Shown: positions 53,279 through 62,713 of the stretch, in pieces
Layout: each line of letters starts with the position of its first letter
How positions within the stretch are numbered: the stretch's first letter is position 1
Source of the DNA: Candidatus Woesearchaeota archaeon
GTDB taxonomy: Archaea > Nanobdellota > Nanobdellia > Woesearchaeales > JAFGUC01
DNA length: 64,000 nucleotides
Assembly: GCA_016938695.1 (NCBI GenBank)
Contig: JAFGUC010000006.1
Location: 1-64,000, forward strand
Direction: 5' to 3'
Translations under genes and position numbers: made by a program
Notes under the pieces: generated by a model
What the model was told of the DNA's origin: nothing
What the model saw: the letters and a program-made list of their open reading frames with translations, nothing else
Database searches by the model: none

Positions 53279-53672
53279 GAAATCTTTAAAACGCCCAGAT
53301 TCATAAGCCTTAGCCCGTAAAACCCGGAAATCCTTCGGAAAATTTTAACTGTTTTTCAACCCATTTTTTTGCTAAAAATTGGCAGTTTTTTGGCATTTTT
53401 GCCATTAATTGTTGGCATCCAAAAAGGTCTTTTTCTTTTGGGGTGTTGAGAGGTTATTGGTTGCCGTTATTTATAAAGATTGTCCCATTAATGCGGATTC
53501 CCGGACTTTTTCTTAAAATATTTTCACGGTTTGGTTGCCCCATTTCATTTTATCGACGACAAATTAAATTTAATTCTTTTTTTGAATTTGCTGTGTTACC
53601 GCATTTGTACCCCTTTTTTTATACATTTTTGTAGCCTAAGTCCTCTTTTAAAATGACAATCTTAAGCCTTGT
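53279..53672. other. 394-base non-coding stretch with phased TTGGCA repeats
   Basis: No convincing gene is present. TTGGCA occurs at 53379, 53390 and 53412, with TGCCA at 53400, spaced 10-12 bases, roughly one DNA turn apart. AAGCCTT occurs near both ends (about 53304 and 53664). The base content is less AT-rich than nearby genes. Confidence 0.5.
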
Positions 53673-53819
53673 ATGAATAAAACTAAAATGCTCATTATTC
53701 GTATAACTGAGAATCAAGAGAAATTGTTAGAATATGAGGCTAGAAAAAAGGGTTTTATGAAAAAATCGGAATATATCCGTTATATATTATTCAAAAAGGT
53801 GTACTATGATGGAAGATAG
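53673..53819 (+). CDS. Ribbon-helix-helix protein 1
   Basis: A 48-residue frame begins MNKTKMLIIRITENQEKLLE and continues through YEARKKGF and SEYIRYILF. The pattern (a beta strand, then helix-turn-helix) is that of Arc/MetJ-type RHH repressors. It overlaps the next RHH gene by 14 bases. Such short RHH pairs are common on plasmids and small mobile elements. Confidence 0.7.
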   Translation: MNKTKMLIIRITENQEKLLEYEARKKGFMKKSEYIRYILFKKVYYDGR

Positions 53820-54000
53820 CTTTGAAATGTTAAGATCTGAAAGAAGAAGTTTCTTTTGCCCTAATAAATTATGGAAAGAATTACTTGAACAAACATCAGA
53901 TTGCATATCTGTGTCAAGTTATATCAAAATGGCAATACTTGAGAAAATGATTAGGGATGAGCCTGAAAAAAAGGAGTATTTTGAAAGTTTAACAGCATAA
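53806..54000 (+). CDS. Ribbon-helix-helix protein 2
   Basis: This 64-residue protein has a strand (RRSFFCP) then two helices (LWKELLEQ and SSYIKMAILEKMI), an RHH-like layout. The start lies within the preceding RHH gene, so they are coupled. It could be a partner or a second DNA-binding subunit. Confidence 0.65.
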   Translation: MMEDSFEMLRSERRSFFCPNKLWKELLEQTSDCISVSSYIKMAILEKMIRDEPEKKEYFESLTA

Positions 54001-54036
54001 GATAAATTTATATTTTTTATTTACTTTCTATTTTTA

Positions 54037-54351
54037 ATGGCTACATTCAAGGTTATCTTTTCAGCAGTATTGGTTTTATTTTTTAGTATGATTATTTATT
54101 CTATCATTACTCCAGAAATAAATAAAATAAATACAGAAGTTGCGAAAGTAGATTCTACAGGAGTCACAACAAATACATTGGAAACTGTAAATTCTATTCC
54201 AGACCCAAAAGGTTCCATAAAACAAGGAGCTGGAAACTTTTTATTGAGATTATTAGAAAATCATCCTTTTCTTTTTATTTTATTAGCAGTCATAGTTACA
54301 GTGGTTTGTCTATATTTTGGTGTCACAGTAACTCAAATAAAAAATTTCTAA
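54037..54351 (+). CDS. Small two-helix membrane protein
   Basis: This 104-residue protein has helices at about 5-23 and 78-97, separated by a polar loop rich in Thr, Asn and Ser. I do not recognise it. A TATA-like TTTATATTTTTTATTTAC precedes it at about 54006. It is part of the island between the permease and the truncated TFB gene. Confidence 0.6.
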   Translation: MATFKVIFSAVLVLFFSMIIYSIITPEINKINTEVAKVDSTGVTTNTLETVNSIPDPKGSIKQGAGNFLLRLLENHPFLFILLAVIVTVVCLYFGVTVTQIKNF

Positions 54352-54358
54352 AAAAAAA

Positions 54359-54850
54359 TTAAATCAAATTAATAATCTCTTTACTTCTTTTCCTAATAGT
54401 TACTTCTATTACGCCAGTTGCATTTGTAATATCTCTTTGAGTTCTTTCTTCTCCTGTTTTTCTAGTTGCAAGATATATGGCTGAAGCTACTAATGTCTCA
54501 GGATGCTTACCATAAGTAATAGGCTTTCCTCTAATTCTGATTAAAATTTCTCCCGCTTCTCTCATAGTGTTATGGCTAAGTCCAAGTCTTGAAGAAAATC
54601 TTGGAAGATAATCTAGTGCATCAGCTCTGTGAACATTTAATTTTAAATTTTTCTTTAATAGCATATATGTTCTAAGCATTTTTTTCTTTGGAATTTCAGA
54701 ATATGCTATTATTTCTAATGGCGTCTTTGGAACTTTATGTATCAAGCAAGATGCATATATACTTGCATAAGCTAAACTAATATTATCTCTTCCAACATTA
54801 AGATTTTTTTCAATTGCTAATTTTAATATTATTCTTGCTTCTATTGCACA
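54359..54850 (-). pseudogene. tfb: Truncated transcription factor B (TFB) C-terminal part
   Basis: The 163-codon open part holds the second half of TFB. The end of the first cyclin repeat reads LAIEKNLNVGRDNISLAYAS, followed by IPKKKMLRTYMLLKKNL and the second cyclin repeat SSRLGLSHNTMREAGEIL through VASAIYLATRK. The zinc ribbon, B-reader and first half of cyclin repeat 1 are missing, and the frame meets a stop codon at about 54851. TFB normally is about 300 residues, so this is a broken copy. Confidence 0.8.
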
Positions 54851-55115
54851 TCAAAAATTAGATGTAGTTTCTGGTGGTTGTGATATGTTAGAACGGCGAG
54901 AGAAACTTGCAATGGCATCTGACAAGGTTATTTTACTTAATGGTGGACAAGGAACTTATGAAGAATTTTTTTATGCAATCCATTCAGAAAAACAGATTTA
55001 TTCTTTAGTTACTAGTGGTGGTGTTGCAGAATTATCTAAAAGTCTTTCAGGCAATAAACTAGTTCATCCTTGTTACAGTGTTGAAGAAATAATAGAAAAA
55101 ATATTTGAAAAATAA
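54846..55115 (+). pseudogene. Truncated LOG/SLOG-family protein
   Basis: The readable 90 codons contain MLERREKLAMASDKVILLNGGQGTYEEFFYAI, the R-K...GGxGTxxE nucleotide-binding motif of LOG-type (lonely guy/TIGR00730) phosphoribohydrolases. Only the C-terminal half is present; the 5' part with the first Rossmann strands is missing. The break coincides with that of the TFB gene on the other strand. Confidence 0.72.
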
Positions 55116-57533
55116 TTATTTTTCAATTTCAACTTTGAATTCTTCTGCATTTTGTAGAATAATCTCTTTTGCATTTGTTGCTGCTTTAAGATCGTTCATA
55201 AATTCAGAAATATCAATTGAAGTTGAAATTGTTATTTTGCTAAGTTCTGTTTTCATTGATACTTGTTCAGCAGATTTGAACTTTCTAACTTCGTATAGAA
55301 CTTTTAGCATTTCGTCGCCTTTTGTTTCGATGTCTGAATCAATTAACTCTTCGTTGCAAGTAGGCCATGAAGAAACGTGTATACTTTTTTCATTTTCTTC
55401 AGATGCAAATTTCCAACTGTAGATTTCTTCAGTAATGAATGAAACTATTGGCGCATATAATTTTAATACACTCAATAATGATTGTCTTAATGCAAATTGT
55501 CCAGATACTCTTTGCTCTTTTCCTCTTGTATCAGGATTATATAATCTGTCTTTTACAATTTCGAGATAGTTATCACAGAGTGTAATCCAGAAGAAATTTT
55601 CTGTTGCTTGTCGAGCTTTTGAGTATTCGTATTTATCAAAGTTATCAGTAGCTTCTTTTATTAGAGTGTTTAATTTTGATAATACCCATTTATCAGCTGC
55701 TTCTAATTTAGCTGGTTTTGTATCTTTATCAAAATCTTCTAGATGCATTAAAGCAAATTTTGATGCGTTGAATAGTTTGGTAATTAATTTTTGACCATTC
55801 TGGAAATCTTTATCTTGAGTTGCAACGTCTTCACCAAGTTTTGCAGTTGATGCCCAATATCTCATTGCGTCTGCACAATATTTTTCAAGCATAGTTTTTG
55901 GTGCAATTGCATTTCCTTTGGATTTAGACATTTTCTTTCCATGTGGGTCAAGTGCCCAACCTGAAATTGCTGTTTCTTTCCAAGGATTGATATTATTTTG
56001 TAGTTGACTTTTTACAACTGTATTGAATAACCAAAATGTAATTATGTCGTGAGCTTGTGGTCGTAAGTTCATAGGATATAATTTACTGTAAACTGTTGAT
56101 TCTTTGAATAATTCTGCAGTTATTTTTGGTGTTAATGAACTTGTTGCCCAAGTGTCTAAAACATCTTTTTCACCAATGAATTCAGTTCCACCACATTTTG
56201 GACATTTATCAATTGGTGCTTTATCGGTTGTAGGATCAACAGGTAATTGTGATTCTAATGGTAAAATTGTTTCATTACAATCTTTACAATACCACACTGG
56301 AATTGGTATTCCATAAAATTTTTGTCTCGATAAACTCCAATCCCATTGTAGTCCATTTACCCAGTTATCATATCGGTTTTTCATGTGTTCAGGATACCAT
56401 TTTAGTTCGTTTCCTGCTTTTAGTAATTCTTCTTTCATGTCAAGATATTTTAGGAACCATTGTTTTGTGTTTAAAATTTCAATTGGAGTTCCACATCTTT
56501 CATGAACGTTAACCATGTGCTTGATTGGTTTTTGATTTAGAAGAAGGCCCTTTTCTTTCATTTCTTCTATAATTGCTTTTCTTGCTTCAACAATTTTTAG
56601 ACCTTCATATTTTTGTGCAAGTTTAGTCATTATTCCATGTTCATCAATTGCAACTTTGAGTGGTAAGTTATGTGCAAAGTACCACTCCATATCTGTTTGA
56701 TCTCCGAACGTACAACACATAACGATTCCTGTTCCTTTTTCTGGATCAGCTCTTTCGTCTGGTAGAATAGGAACTTCAAACTCAAACAATGGAACTTTTG
56801 CTTTTTGTCCGAATAATGGTTTGTATCTTTCATCATCTGGATGTGCAAAAATAGCAACACATGCAGGAAGAAGTTCTGGTCTTGTTGTAGCAATAACCAA
56901 ATCTTTTTCAGTACCATCTGAATTTTGTAATTTGAATACTATGTCGTTGAAGAAAGACTCTTTTTCAACATCTTCAATTTCTACTTGTGCAATAGAACAG
57001 CTACATTGAGGACACCAAATACTTGGTGCTTCTTTTCTATATTCTCTGCCTTTTTGATATAAATCAATAAATGATTTTTGTGATATTTTTTGACAGTGTT
57101 CGTTTATTGTGGAATAGAAAATGTCATAGTCTGCAGCAAATCCAATTTTTTTCCAGTCTTGGACAAACTCAGGTCTAATTTCTGCAAGATAATCTAGACA
57201 TTCTTTTACGAATTCTTTTCTGGAATGAGTTTTTTCAGAAATCTTTCTTTCTTTCTCAACTAATCTTTGAGTTGGAAGTCCATTATCATCTGTACCAAAT
57301 GGAACAAAGACTTCAAATCCTTTCATTCTTTTGTATCTTGTGATAAAGTCTTGTTGTGAAAATGAGAATGCATGGCCTATATGCATCTTGCCGCTGACAG
57401 TTGGTGGAGGGGTATCGACAGAAAATATTTCTTTTTTAGTTTCTGGATTAAATTTGTATATTTTTTCCTCTTCCCAGTATTTCATCCATTTTTCTTCGGA
57501 CTCATGTATGTCGTATTTCTTAGGCAATTCCAT
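55116..57533 (-). CDS. valS: Valyl-tRNA synthetase
   Basis: This 805-residue class I synthetase has the HIGH signature as KMHIGHAFS and KMSKS as KKMSKSKGNA. The editing (CP1) domain at about 180-340 has ATTRPELLPACVAIF and GTGIVMCCTFGDQTD. Zinc-like Cys pairs appear in CPQCSCS and CKDC/CPKCGG. An anticodon-binding helical domain follows. The short form without the C-terminal coiled coil is normal for archaea. Confidence 0.96.
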   Translation of the reverse strand: MELPKKYDIHESEEKWMKYWEEEKIYKFNPETKKEIFSVDTPPPTVSGKMHIGHAFSFSQQDFITRYKRMKGFEVFVPFGTDDNGLPTQRLVEKERKISEKTHSRKEFVKECLDYLAEIRPEFVQDWKKIGFAADYDIFYSTINEHCQKISQKSFIDLYQKGREYRKEAPSIWCPQCSCSIAQVEIEDVEKESFFNDIVFKLQNSDGTEKDLVIATTRPELLPACVAIFAHPDDERYKPLFGQKAKVPLFEFEVPILPDERADPEKGTGIVMCCTFGDQTDMEWYFAHNLPLKVAIDEHGIMTKLAQKYEGLKIVEARKAIIEEMKEKGLLLNQKPIKHMVNVHERCGTPIEILNTKQWFLKYLDMKEELLKAGNELKWYPEHMKNRYDNWVNGLQWDWSLSRQKFYGIPIPVWYCKDCNETILPLESQLPVDPTTDKAPIDKCPKCGGTEFIGEKDVLDTWATSSLTPKITAELFKESTVYSKLYPMNLRPQAHDIITFWLFNTVVKSQLQNNINPWKETAISGWALDPHGKKMSKSKGNAIAPKTMLEKYCADAMRYWASTAKLGEDVATQDKDFQNGQKLITKLFNASKFALMHLEDFDKDTKPAKLEAADKWVLSKLNTLIKEATDNFDKYEYSKARQATENFFWITLCDNYLEIVKDRLYNPDTRGKEQRVSGQFALRQSLLSVLKLYAPIVSFITEEIYSWKFASEENEKSIHVSSWPTCNEELIDSDIETKGDEMLKVLYEVRKFKSAEQVSMKTELSKITISTSIDISEFMNDLKAATNAKEIILQNAEEFKVEIEK

Positions 57534-57662
57534 TTGATGACAAAATTATGTATAATTTATAAAGATATTCTTTTAATTTTTAAAAACTTTAAATGATTTT
57601 TAGATATAGTTTTATATATTTGTTAATTCTTACTTTCTTAAAGGTTATGGGGGAGACGCTTG

Positions 57663-60600
57663 ATGAGTGGTTTAGAAAGTATAGTGCTAGATGGTAGGTT
57701 CAGCTCGGATGCAAAAAAAGAAATAATTAGTGCACAAGAGATATCTAAGGAAATCAGTCTTCCGGTTGATGTTTTATCATATTTGAATCTTGAAAACTTA
57801 TTTTCTGATTTTGTCAAAGGAGCAAAGAAAAAATATTTAGCATTTGCAGGTTCTTCTTTAGCGTATTTATTATTAAAGTCGCAACGTAACTTTAATCACA
57901 CTTTGAGTAACTTTAGTCAGGATAGGCGAGTTGATATTTCTAAATATATTGTATTTTCTGTTGATGATTTAAAAAAATATTCGTCAGAGTCTTTGTTTGA
58001 TGAAGAAAAATATACTTCGCCAAGTTTTATTTTTGATAGAGAAAAGTTGAATGTTGGAAATTATTTGTTCCAGCTAATTGAATCTGATTTAAGTTCTATT
58101 CCAAGAATTGATTTTAAAGATTCTACTCTTGAGTTTAATGATTATGCTATTCGAAAAATTAGAAGTATTTCACATTATTCTGAATTTTTTAATAAGTATT
58201 CTGTTTTTTTGGAAAGTCAGAATGATTTTATTTTAGCATCACAACTTGATTTGATTCCTAAGTTGTTTTTAGATTATGAAAAAGTTTTTTCAGAGTTTAA
58301 AAAGAATGAATCAATAAAATATATGGATTCTGTATTACGAGCTCATGCAGTTTATAATGGACTAGTTCCGTCTAAGTTTTCAAGTGTATATCCTTTTTTA
58401 GAAAGAACCGGTCAAGAGATGCAGTTTGTTATTGATTTAGCTACTCAAGCAAAAATTGCGTCTGATGTTTTGTTGTCATATGATTTAAGTGAGGGAAAGA
58501 AACCATTTATCTATGTTACTAGTGATGGTCAATTTAAATCTTTTACAAGTGACTCTTCTTTGGCAGGTCAAACAGGTGAGAAAAAATTAGATACAATTTC
58601 AACACTTGTTGGTGCTTGGTGTGATAGTCTTACTAGAGTTTTTACTCATAAAAATGTTTATAGTCCATTTAATAGATTGGATGAAATGCTTAGATATTTT
58701 GGTATTTCTGATGAATTATCAACTAAGCTTTCTGAGAAATTTTCTTTAGAGATAATGAACCGTCAATTGACTGGAACAGGTACTGTTGATGTTCCAAATT
58801 CTTTTGTAGATGCAACTGGTGTTGTTTTTGATAATATGAATTTGTTGACTGTTGATGAATACCGAGGAAGTAAATTTGCGGAATCGTTGAAATATTTAAT
58901 GGAAAACTTTCTTGGTAAAACTTTAAATGATTGTAGTTATAGATTGTTTTCATCTAATACTAGTCATCTGGCAGATAATATTCGAAAACAAATTAATGTC
59001 TTTGATACTGAAAAAAACGAAGATATTGTTTCTTTTAAGAGAATTGGAAATAATGTTGAATCAATGTTATCTTCTGTTTCTAGATTGTTTCCTGGAGAGA
59101 AATATGAAATTTTTCAAGGAGGAAATTCTGGAGTATGTACTGTGTTTTCGATTGGAAATTTATTCCAGATATATGTTCCATATCAATCAAAAATTGAGGT
59201 TCTAGATTCTTTTGAATCTGTACGTGAGATTGATCCTTTCTCTTCGACAGTTGTTTTATCTCAGATTTATGCGCATGAAACAGTTCATTTGGCGCAGATT
59301 AATACTCCATTGATGTGGAAGAATATTTTAAATTCTATATTGGGTTTTGTTGCAACTAATGCCAAAAAAGATATTGAAGAAAATAAACTTGATGTAGTTT
59401 CGTCTTTTTCACGAGAAAGTTCTATGTTTCATAAGTATGATGAAACTCAAAGGACAAGAGTAAATTTTTATGAAACATTAATTGATGAATATTCTGCATT
59501 GTGTATTGGTAAAGGAGATCTTGCTGATAATTTAAGAAAAATTGGTCTTTACAATGCGTTTACTGAGGTTAATGTTCAATATGGTTGTGTTGTTAGAAAT
59601 AAGAGTGGGCAGAAAATTGTTTCTTTTGTTCAACCTGGAATTATGTTAAAGCGTAGAGATTATGAAAATATTATTGCAGAAGAGCATCTGGTTGATTGGC
59701 AGAAAAAAACACAAGAATGGTCTGAACAGGGTTATGATTTAGAAGAAAAAATACAAGAATATATTTCTTCTCAAACCTCTGTGGCTGATGATAGTTTTTC
59801 AAAATTACGAAGTGAATTACAACAGGCAAAAGCTTCTAATGATGTTGAGGCAATTGAAAAAATTAGACAGAAGATTGCAATACATAAGAAGCAAAGAAAT
59901 GAATTGTACAGACAAAGTTGGATTGAAACTGTTGAAAAATCTCAGTATGCAAAATCTTTAAAAGAACTACAAGACGCTGTTGATTCTTTAAATTCATCGA
60001 GAATTGATTCTGCAATTAGAAATATTGAAGATTTGGGCTTAATAGTTGACCGTGGAACATCTTTTTTTGAGCGTGATGGTTCTTTTAGAACTGAGCATTA
60101 CACTTCAATAAAATTAGATGATACGCCAAATACTAGGATTGCTAGAGCGAACATTAAGAGTTTGAAGACTGCATTACATAGGCATGATGTTGTTACTTTA
60201 GATAGACTTGTGAAATATTTCAAAAATAGACAAGACGAATTTGGTGCAATGATTGAAACTCAGGCTGAGTCTTTTAGTTTGTATTTAGTGAAAAAAATGA
60301 TTGATGAATATTCTCCAGATACTGAGTTTACAGATGAGAGTCGTGAATTCTATAAATCAGAAATTGAGAAATCAATGCTTTCTGCGGGAAAACGTGCGTT
60401 GTTATATCAAGAATTAATTAGCGATTCAAAATTGGACTTTGCTCAGATAAGTTCTAGACTTTCAATGAAAGGACTAATTTATTCTAGAGTTTTGAATTCA
60501 GAAAATACAAGAAAATCTACAGAAAATTTGTTTAAACTGGGTTATTCGCCAATAAATCCAACTGAAGCGTATGACAGTATTTCTGGTTTACTTGAGAGAA

Positions 60601-60812
60601 TTAAGAATTATAATCTTGAAAATCCTAATTCAAAAATTTTATTCAAGGATTGTTTAAGGCCTATGAATCAAGCTAGAATGCAAATTGACTTGAAATATCG
60701 TGCGCACATTCCTTTGTTTACAGAATTATTGGATAAATTTGGTCCAGAGGATGCGTTTTCTATGATTGTGAATTCAGAAACAATGGATGACATTAGAAGA
60801 TATTTGAAGTGA
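57663..60812 (+). CDS. Large unrecognised protein with HExxH motif
   Basis: I do not recognise this 1049-residue protein. It has no signal peptide or clear membrane anchor. IYAHETVHLAQINT (HExxH, near residue 538) is followed about 70 residues later by ETLIDEYSAL, a candidate third zinc ligand, so a gluzincin-like metallopeptidase is possible. A region near 680-780 is a charged coiled coil (KLRSELQQAKAS). ATG at 57663 is chosen with GGGGGAG upstream. Cytosolic, unlike the other large proteins in the window. It is followed by tandem hairpin repeats. Confidence 0.75.
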   Translation: MSGLESIVLDGRFSSDAKKEIISAQEISKEISLPVDVLSYLNLENLFSDFVKGAKKKYLAFAGSSLAYLLLKSQRNFNHTLSNFSQDRRVDISKYIVFSVDDLKKYSSESLFDEEKYTSPSFIFDREKLNVGNYLFQLIESDLSSIPRIDFKDSTLEFNDYAIRKIRSISHYSEFFNKYSVFLESQNDFILASQLDLIPKLFLDYEKVFSEFKKNESIKYMDSVLRAHAVYNGLVPSKFSSVYPFLERTGQEMQFVIDLATQAKIASDVLLSYDLSEGKKPFIYVTSDGQFKSFTSDSSLAGQTGEKKLDTISTLVGAWCDSLTRVFTHKNVYSPFNRLDEMLRYFGISDELSTKLSEKFSLEIMNRQLTGTGTVDVPNSFVDATGVVFDNMNLLTVDEYRGSKFAESLKYLMENFLGKTLNDCSYRLFSSNTSHLADNIRKQINVFDTEKNEDIVSFKRIGNNVESMLSSVSRLFPGEKYEIFQGGNSGVCTVFSIGNLFQIYVPYQSKIEVLDSFESVREIDPFSSTVVLSQIYAHETVHLAQINTPLMWKNILNSILGFVATNAKKDIEENKLDVVSSFSRESSMFHKYDETQRTRVNFYETLIDEYSALCIGKGDLADNLRKIGLYNAFTEVNVQYGCVVRNKSGQKIVSFVQPGIMLKRRDYENIIAEEHLVDWQKKTQEWSEQGYDLEEKIQEYISSQTSVADDSFSKLRSELQQAKASNDVEAIEKIRQKIAIHKKQRNELYRQSWIETVEKSQYAKSLKELQDAVDSLNSSRIDSAIRNIEDLGLIVDRGTSFFERDGSFRTEHYTSIKLDDTPNTRIARANIKSLKTALHRHDVVTLDRLVKYFKNRQDEFGAMIETQAESFSLYLVKKMIDEYSPDTEFTDESREFYKSEIEKSMLSAGKRALLYQELISDSKLDFAQISSRLSMKGLIYSRVLNSENTRKSTENLFKLGYSPINPTEAYDSISGLLERIKNYNLENPNSKILFKDCLRPMNQARMQIDLKYRAHIPLFTELLDKFGPEDAFSMIVNSETMDDIRRYLK

Positions 60813-60816
60813 TTAG

Positions 60817-60931
60817 AAAAAACCCTAACACAAATGTTCACGAGGAACACCTGTGCCAGGGAAAAAGAGGTGATTATAAAAAAACCCAACTCAAATGCAG
60901 ACGCACTTGAGCTAGGGAAAAAGAGGTGATT
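60817..60931. repeat. Tandem hairpin repeats (two units, 62-base period)
   Basis: Each unit runs AAAAAA-CCC, then an imperfect hairpin, then GGGAAAAAGAGGTGATT. The CCC pairs with the GGG, and inner stems are CACAAATGTTC/GAACACCTGTG (unit 1) and CTCAAATGC/GCACTTGAG (unit 2). The stems differ in sequence but keep pairing apart from A-C mismatches, as compensated changes would. GAGGTGAT is close to a perfect Shine-Dalgarno site, but no gene starts behind it. A structured RNA or terminator is possible. Confidence 0.6.
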
Positions 60932-61050
60932 GAGTGTGATTTTTGTTATTTGTTACTACTACTTAGTGTATTACTCATATATAAACTTTTCGTTTTTAAT
61001 ACTATTGAATAGTAGTTACTTTTTATATGTATTTTTTGATGATTTTACCC

Positions 61051-61063
61051 TATATTTATAAAT
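61051..61063 (+). promoter_or_regulatory. TATA box of the CTU2-like gene
   Basis: TATATTTATAAAT is centred about 26 bases upstream of ATG at 61085, fitting a leaderless start there rather than the upstream in-frame ATG at 61070. Confidence 0.5.
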
Positions 61064-61084
61064 TTTTGGATGTTTTTTGATGCT

Positions 61085-61627
61085 ATGTTATGTAATGGCT
61101 GTAAAAAGGAGTATAAGGATGTTGTACGTGATCTAGCAAACAGGATATATTGTAAGCCTTGCTTTTTGCGGTTAATAGAGCGTAAGGTTAAAAAGGAATT
61201 ACGGGGAATAAATCATCAAAAAATTGCTTTATTAAAATCGGATTCTGCTTCTTTTTTTGTATTAAAGTCAATTTTAACGGTTCCTTATGTTGTAATTGAA
61301 AATTTAGATAATTATATTGTATATGATACTGTGATACTGCCTTTTACTTGTGAAGATGAAGATGAATTATTTTTAGATCAAATTTTTAGTGGAAAATTTC
61401 CTAGAAAACTTGGCAATTATACTTTGAAGAAAACAAATTTTTTGAAGCCTTTATTGAATGTTAGCCTAAGTGAATGTAAGACATATTGTGATTTAGTTGG
61501 AATTAAGGTTAAAGTTGATGATACATCTAGTAAAATATCTCGGATTTTTTTGGATAGAATGTCTGAAAAAAATAAATCGTTAAAACAGAGTCTTTCTAGA
61601 TTTGTTCAAAAATTCTCAAAGCTTTAA
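61085..61627 (+). CDS. CTU2-like protein with degenerate PP-loop
   Basis: This 180-residue protein begins MLCNGCKKEY and has YCKPCF, the Cys pairs of tRNA thiolation proteins CTU1/CTU2, then LIERKVKKELRG as in that family. The ATP-pyrophosphatase P-loop SGGxDS is replaced by KSDSAS. Its C-terminus holds FLKPLLNVSLSECKTYCDLVG, matching the R/K-PL...E...Y element of CTU1. It is therefore likely a non-catalytic CTU2-like partner in wobble-uridine 2-thiolation. Short relative to the ~300 residues usual for the family, so partly degenerate. Confidence 0.65.
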   Translation: MLCNGCKKEYKDVVRDLANRIYCKPCFLRLIERKVKKELRGINHQKIALLKSDSASFFVLKSILTVPYVVIENLDNYIVYDTVILPFTCEDEDELFLDQIFSGKFPRKLGNYTLKKTNFLKPLLNVSLSECKTYCDLVGIKVKVDDTSSKISRIFLDRMSEKNKSLKQSLSRFVQKFSKL

Positions 61628-62707
61628 TTATTCTAAAATTGATTTATTTTTCTCTAAAATTGGATGTTTTTGTAATATTAATGGAAGATACTTTGATTCT
61701 TTTAGACTAGGACCTAAGTATTCTAGATCTGAAATTCCAAATTTTCCAGCGAATAATGGTTTGAGTTTGTTTTCTTGATTGAGGTATTCTATTATTTTTT
61801 CTCTTCCTTGAAAGTATAAATGGTCTTTGATATATCCGCCTGGTTGAGATGTATCTTTTAATCCTCTTTTTACTCTTTTTGTAATGACGTACGCATTGTT
61901 CATTCCAAGATTATACTTTTCTTTGATCTCTTTAAACACTTTATAGAATGAGTTGTTGATTGCTGATTCTGCAGCGATGCAACGTGCACAAATAAATTTT
62001 AATCTTGTCTCGTTATTATTGTGATATAAATCTTCCATTACTGTTGCTAGTCCTTCTTCTGTTTCTAGGTAGCTTGGTGTTCCGATGTTTCCTAGAACTT
62101 TGTATTTTTGGTTATATCCATTGACACTTCGTAACACATGTGTTTCGATTTCATGACATAGTAATGTTTTAATCTCTTTAAATGAGAAATTTCTTGATTT
62201 AATGTTTATTTCTTTTTTGGTAGGATTTACAAAAAGGTTTGATGTTAGTCGTTTTTTAATAGTTACTTTCCAGCATAGATTGAATTCTTTTAAATGTTCT
62301 TGAAAGATTGTTTTTGTGATTTGTGGATCAATATTTCTGGTTTGTTTTTTTGATTTTCGTTTGTTGATTAAATCTCTTGCTTTATCAACTATTTCTTCAT
62401 TAGGTTTTCCGAAAATCATTTCTGGCTTTTCACCATTTTTTAGATTTTGTAGAAAATTTGTTTTGATTATTTGGTGATTTTGCAATTCAGAATATACTCT
62501 CTCTTTTGGTGATAGACGGCTTATTCTTTTTTTTAACTCTTCAAAATCAGTTTTTGGGCTTTTATATTTGTATTGGGGATTATATTCTTCTTTGTTTTTG
62601 TAATGCTTGAAAAAAATTTCTCTTTCTTTTGAATCGTTAACTGGAGTAATGAATGGAGTTAAATCTAGACTCTTGTTTAGTTCCTGAAATTTATTATCCC
62701 AGTGTAT
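61628..62707 (-). CDS. DUF1704 (MATCAP-like) metallopeptidase; ATA start proposed
   Basis: The core has HEIETHVLRSVNG (HExxxH zinc motif) and later EEGLATVMEDL, diagnostic of DUF1704/KIAA0895, a family that includes a tubulin tyrosine carboxypeptidase. No standard start codon gives a full N-terminus: the first TTG (62485) would drop residues homologous to the family's early part (LTPFITPVN, FF, NPQYKYK). The frame is open further up, to an in-frame TGA at 62714. GGGGTGA lies 6 bases before ATA at 62707, so I place the start there, giving 359 residues. Substrate here is unknown. Confidence 0.75.
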   Translation of the reverse strand: MHWDNKFQELNKSLDLTPFITPVNDSKEREIFFKHYKNKEEYNPQYKYKSPKTDFEELKKRISRLSPKERVYSELQNHQIIKTNFLQNLKNGEKPEMIFGKPNEEIVDKARDLINKRKSKKQTRNIDPQITKTIFQEHLKEFNLCWKVTIKKRLTSNLFVNPTKKEINIKSRNFSFKEIKTLLCHEIETHVLRSVNGYNQKYKVLGNIGTPSYLETEEGLATVMEDLYHNNNETRLKFICARCIAAESAINNSFYKVFKEIKEKYNLGMNNAYVITKRVKRGLKDTSQPGGYIKDHLYFQGREKIIEYLNQENKLKPLFAGKFGISDLEYLGPSLKESKYLPLILQKHPILEKNKSILE

Positions 62708-62713
62708 TGCAAT

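Noticed and set aside
53443-53634. A 63-codon GTG frame in the gene-free stretch before the RHH genes
   Set aside because: No ribosome site, no recognisable motif and a composition like random translation.
60932-61069. A GTG frame after the second GAGGTGAT
   Set aside because: It would encode a short Tyr/Phe/Ile-rich peptide running through the next promoter with no sign of conservation.
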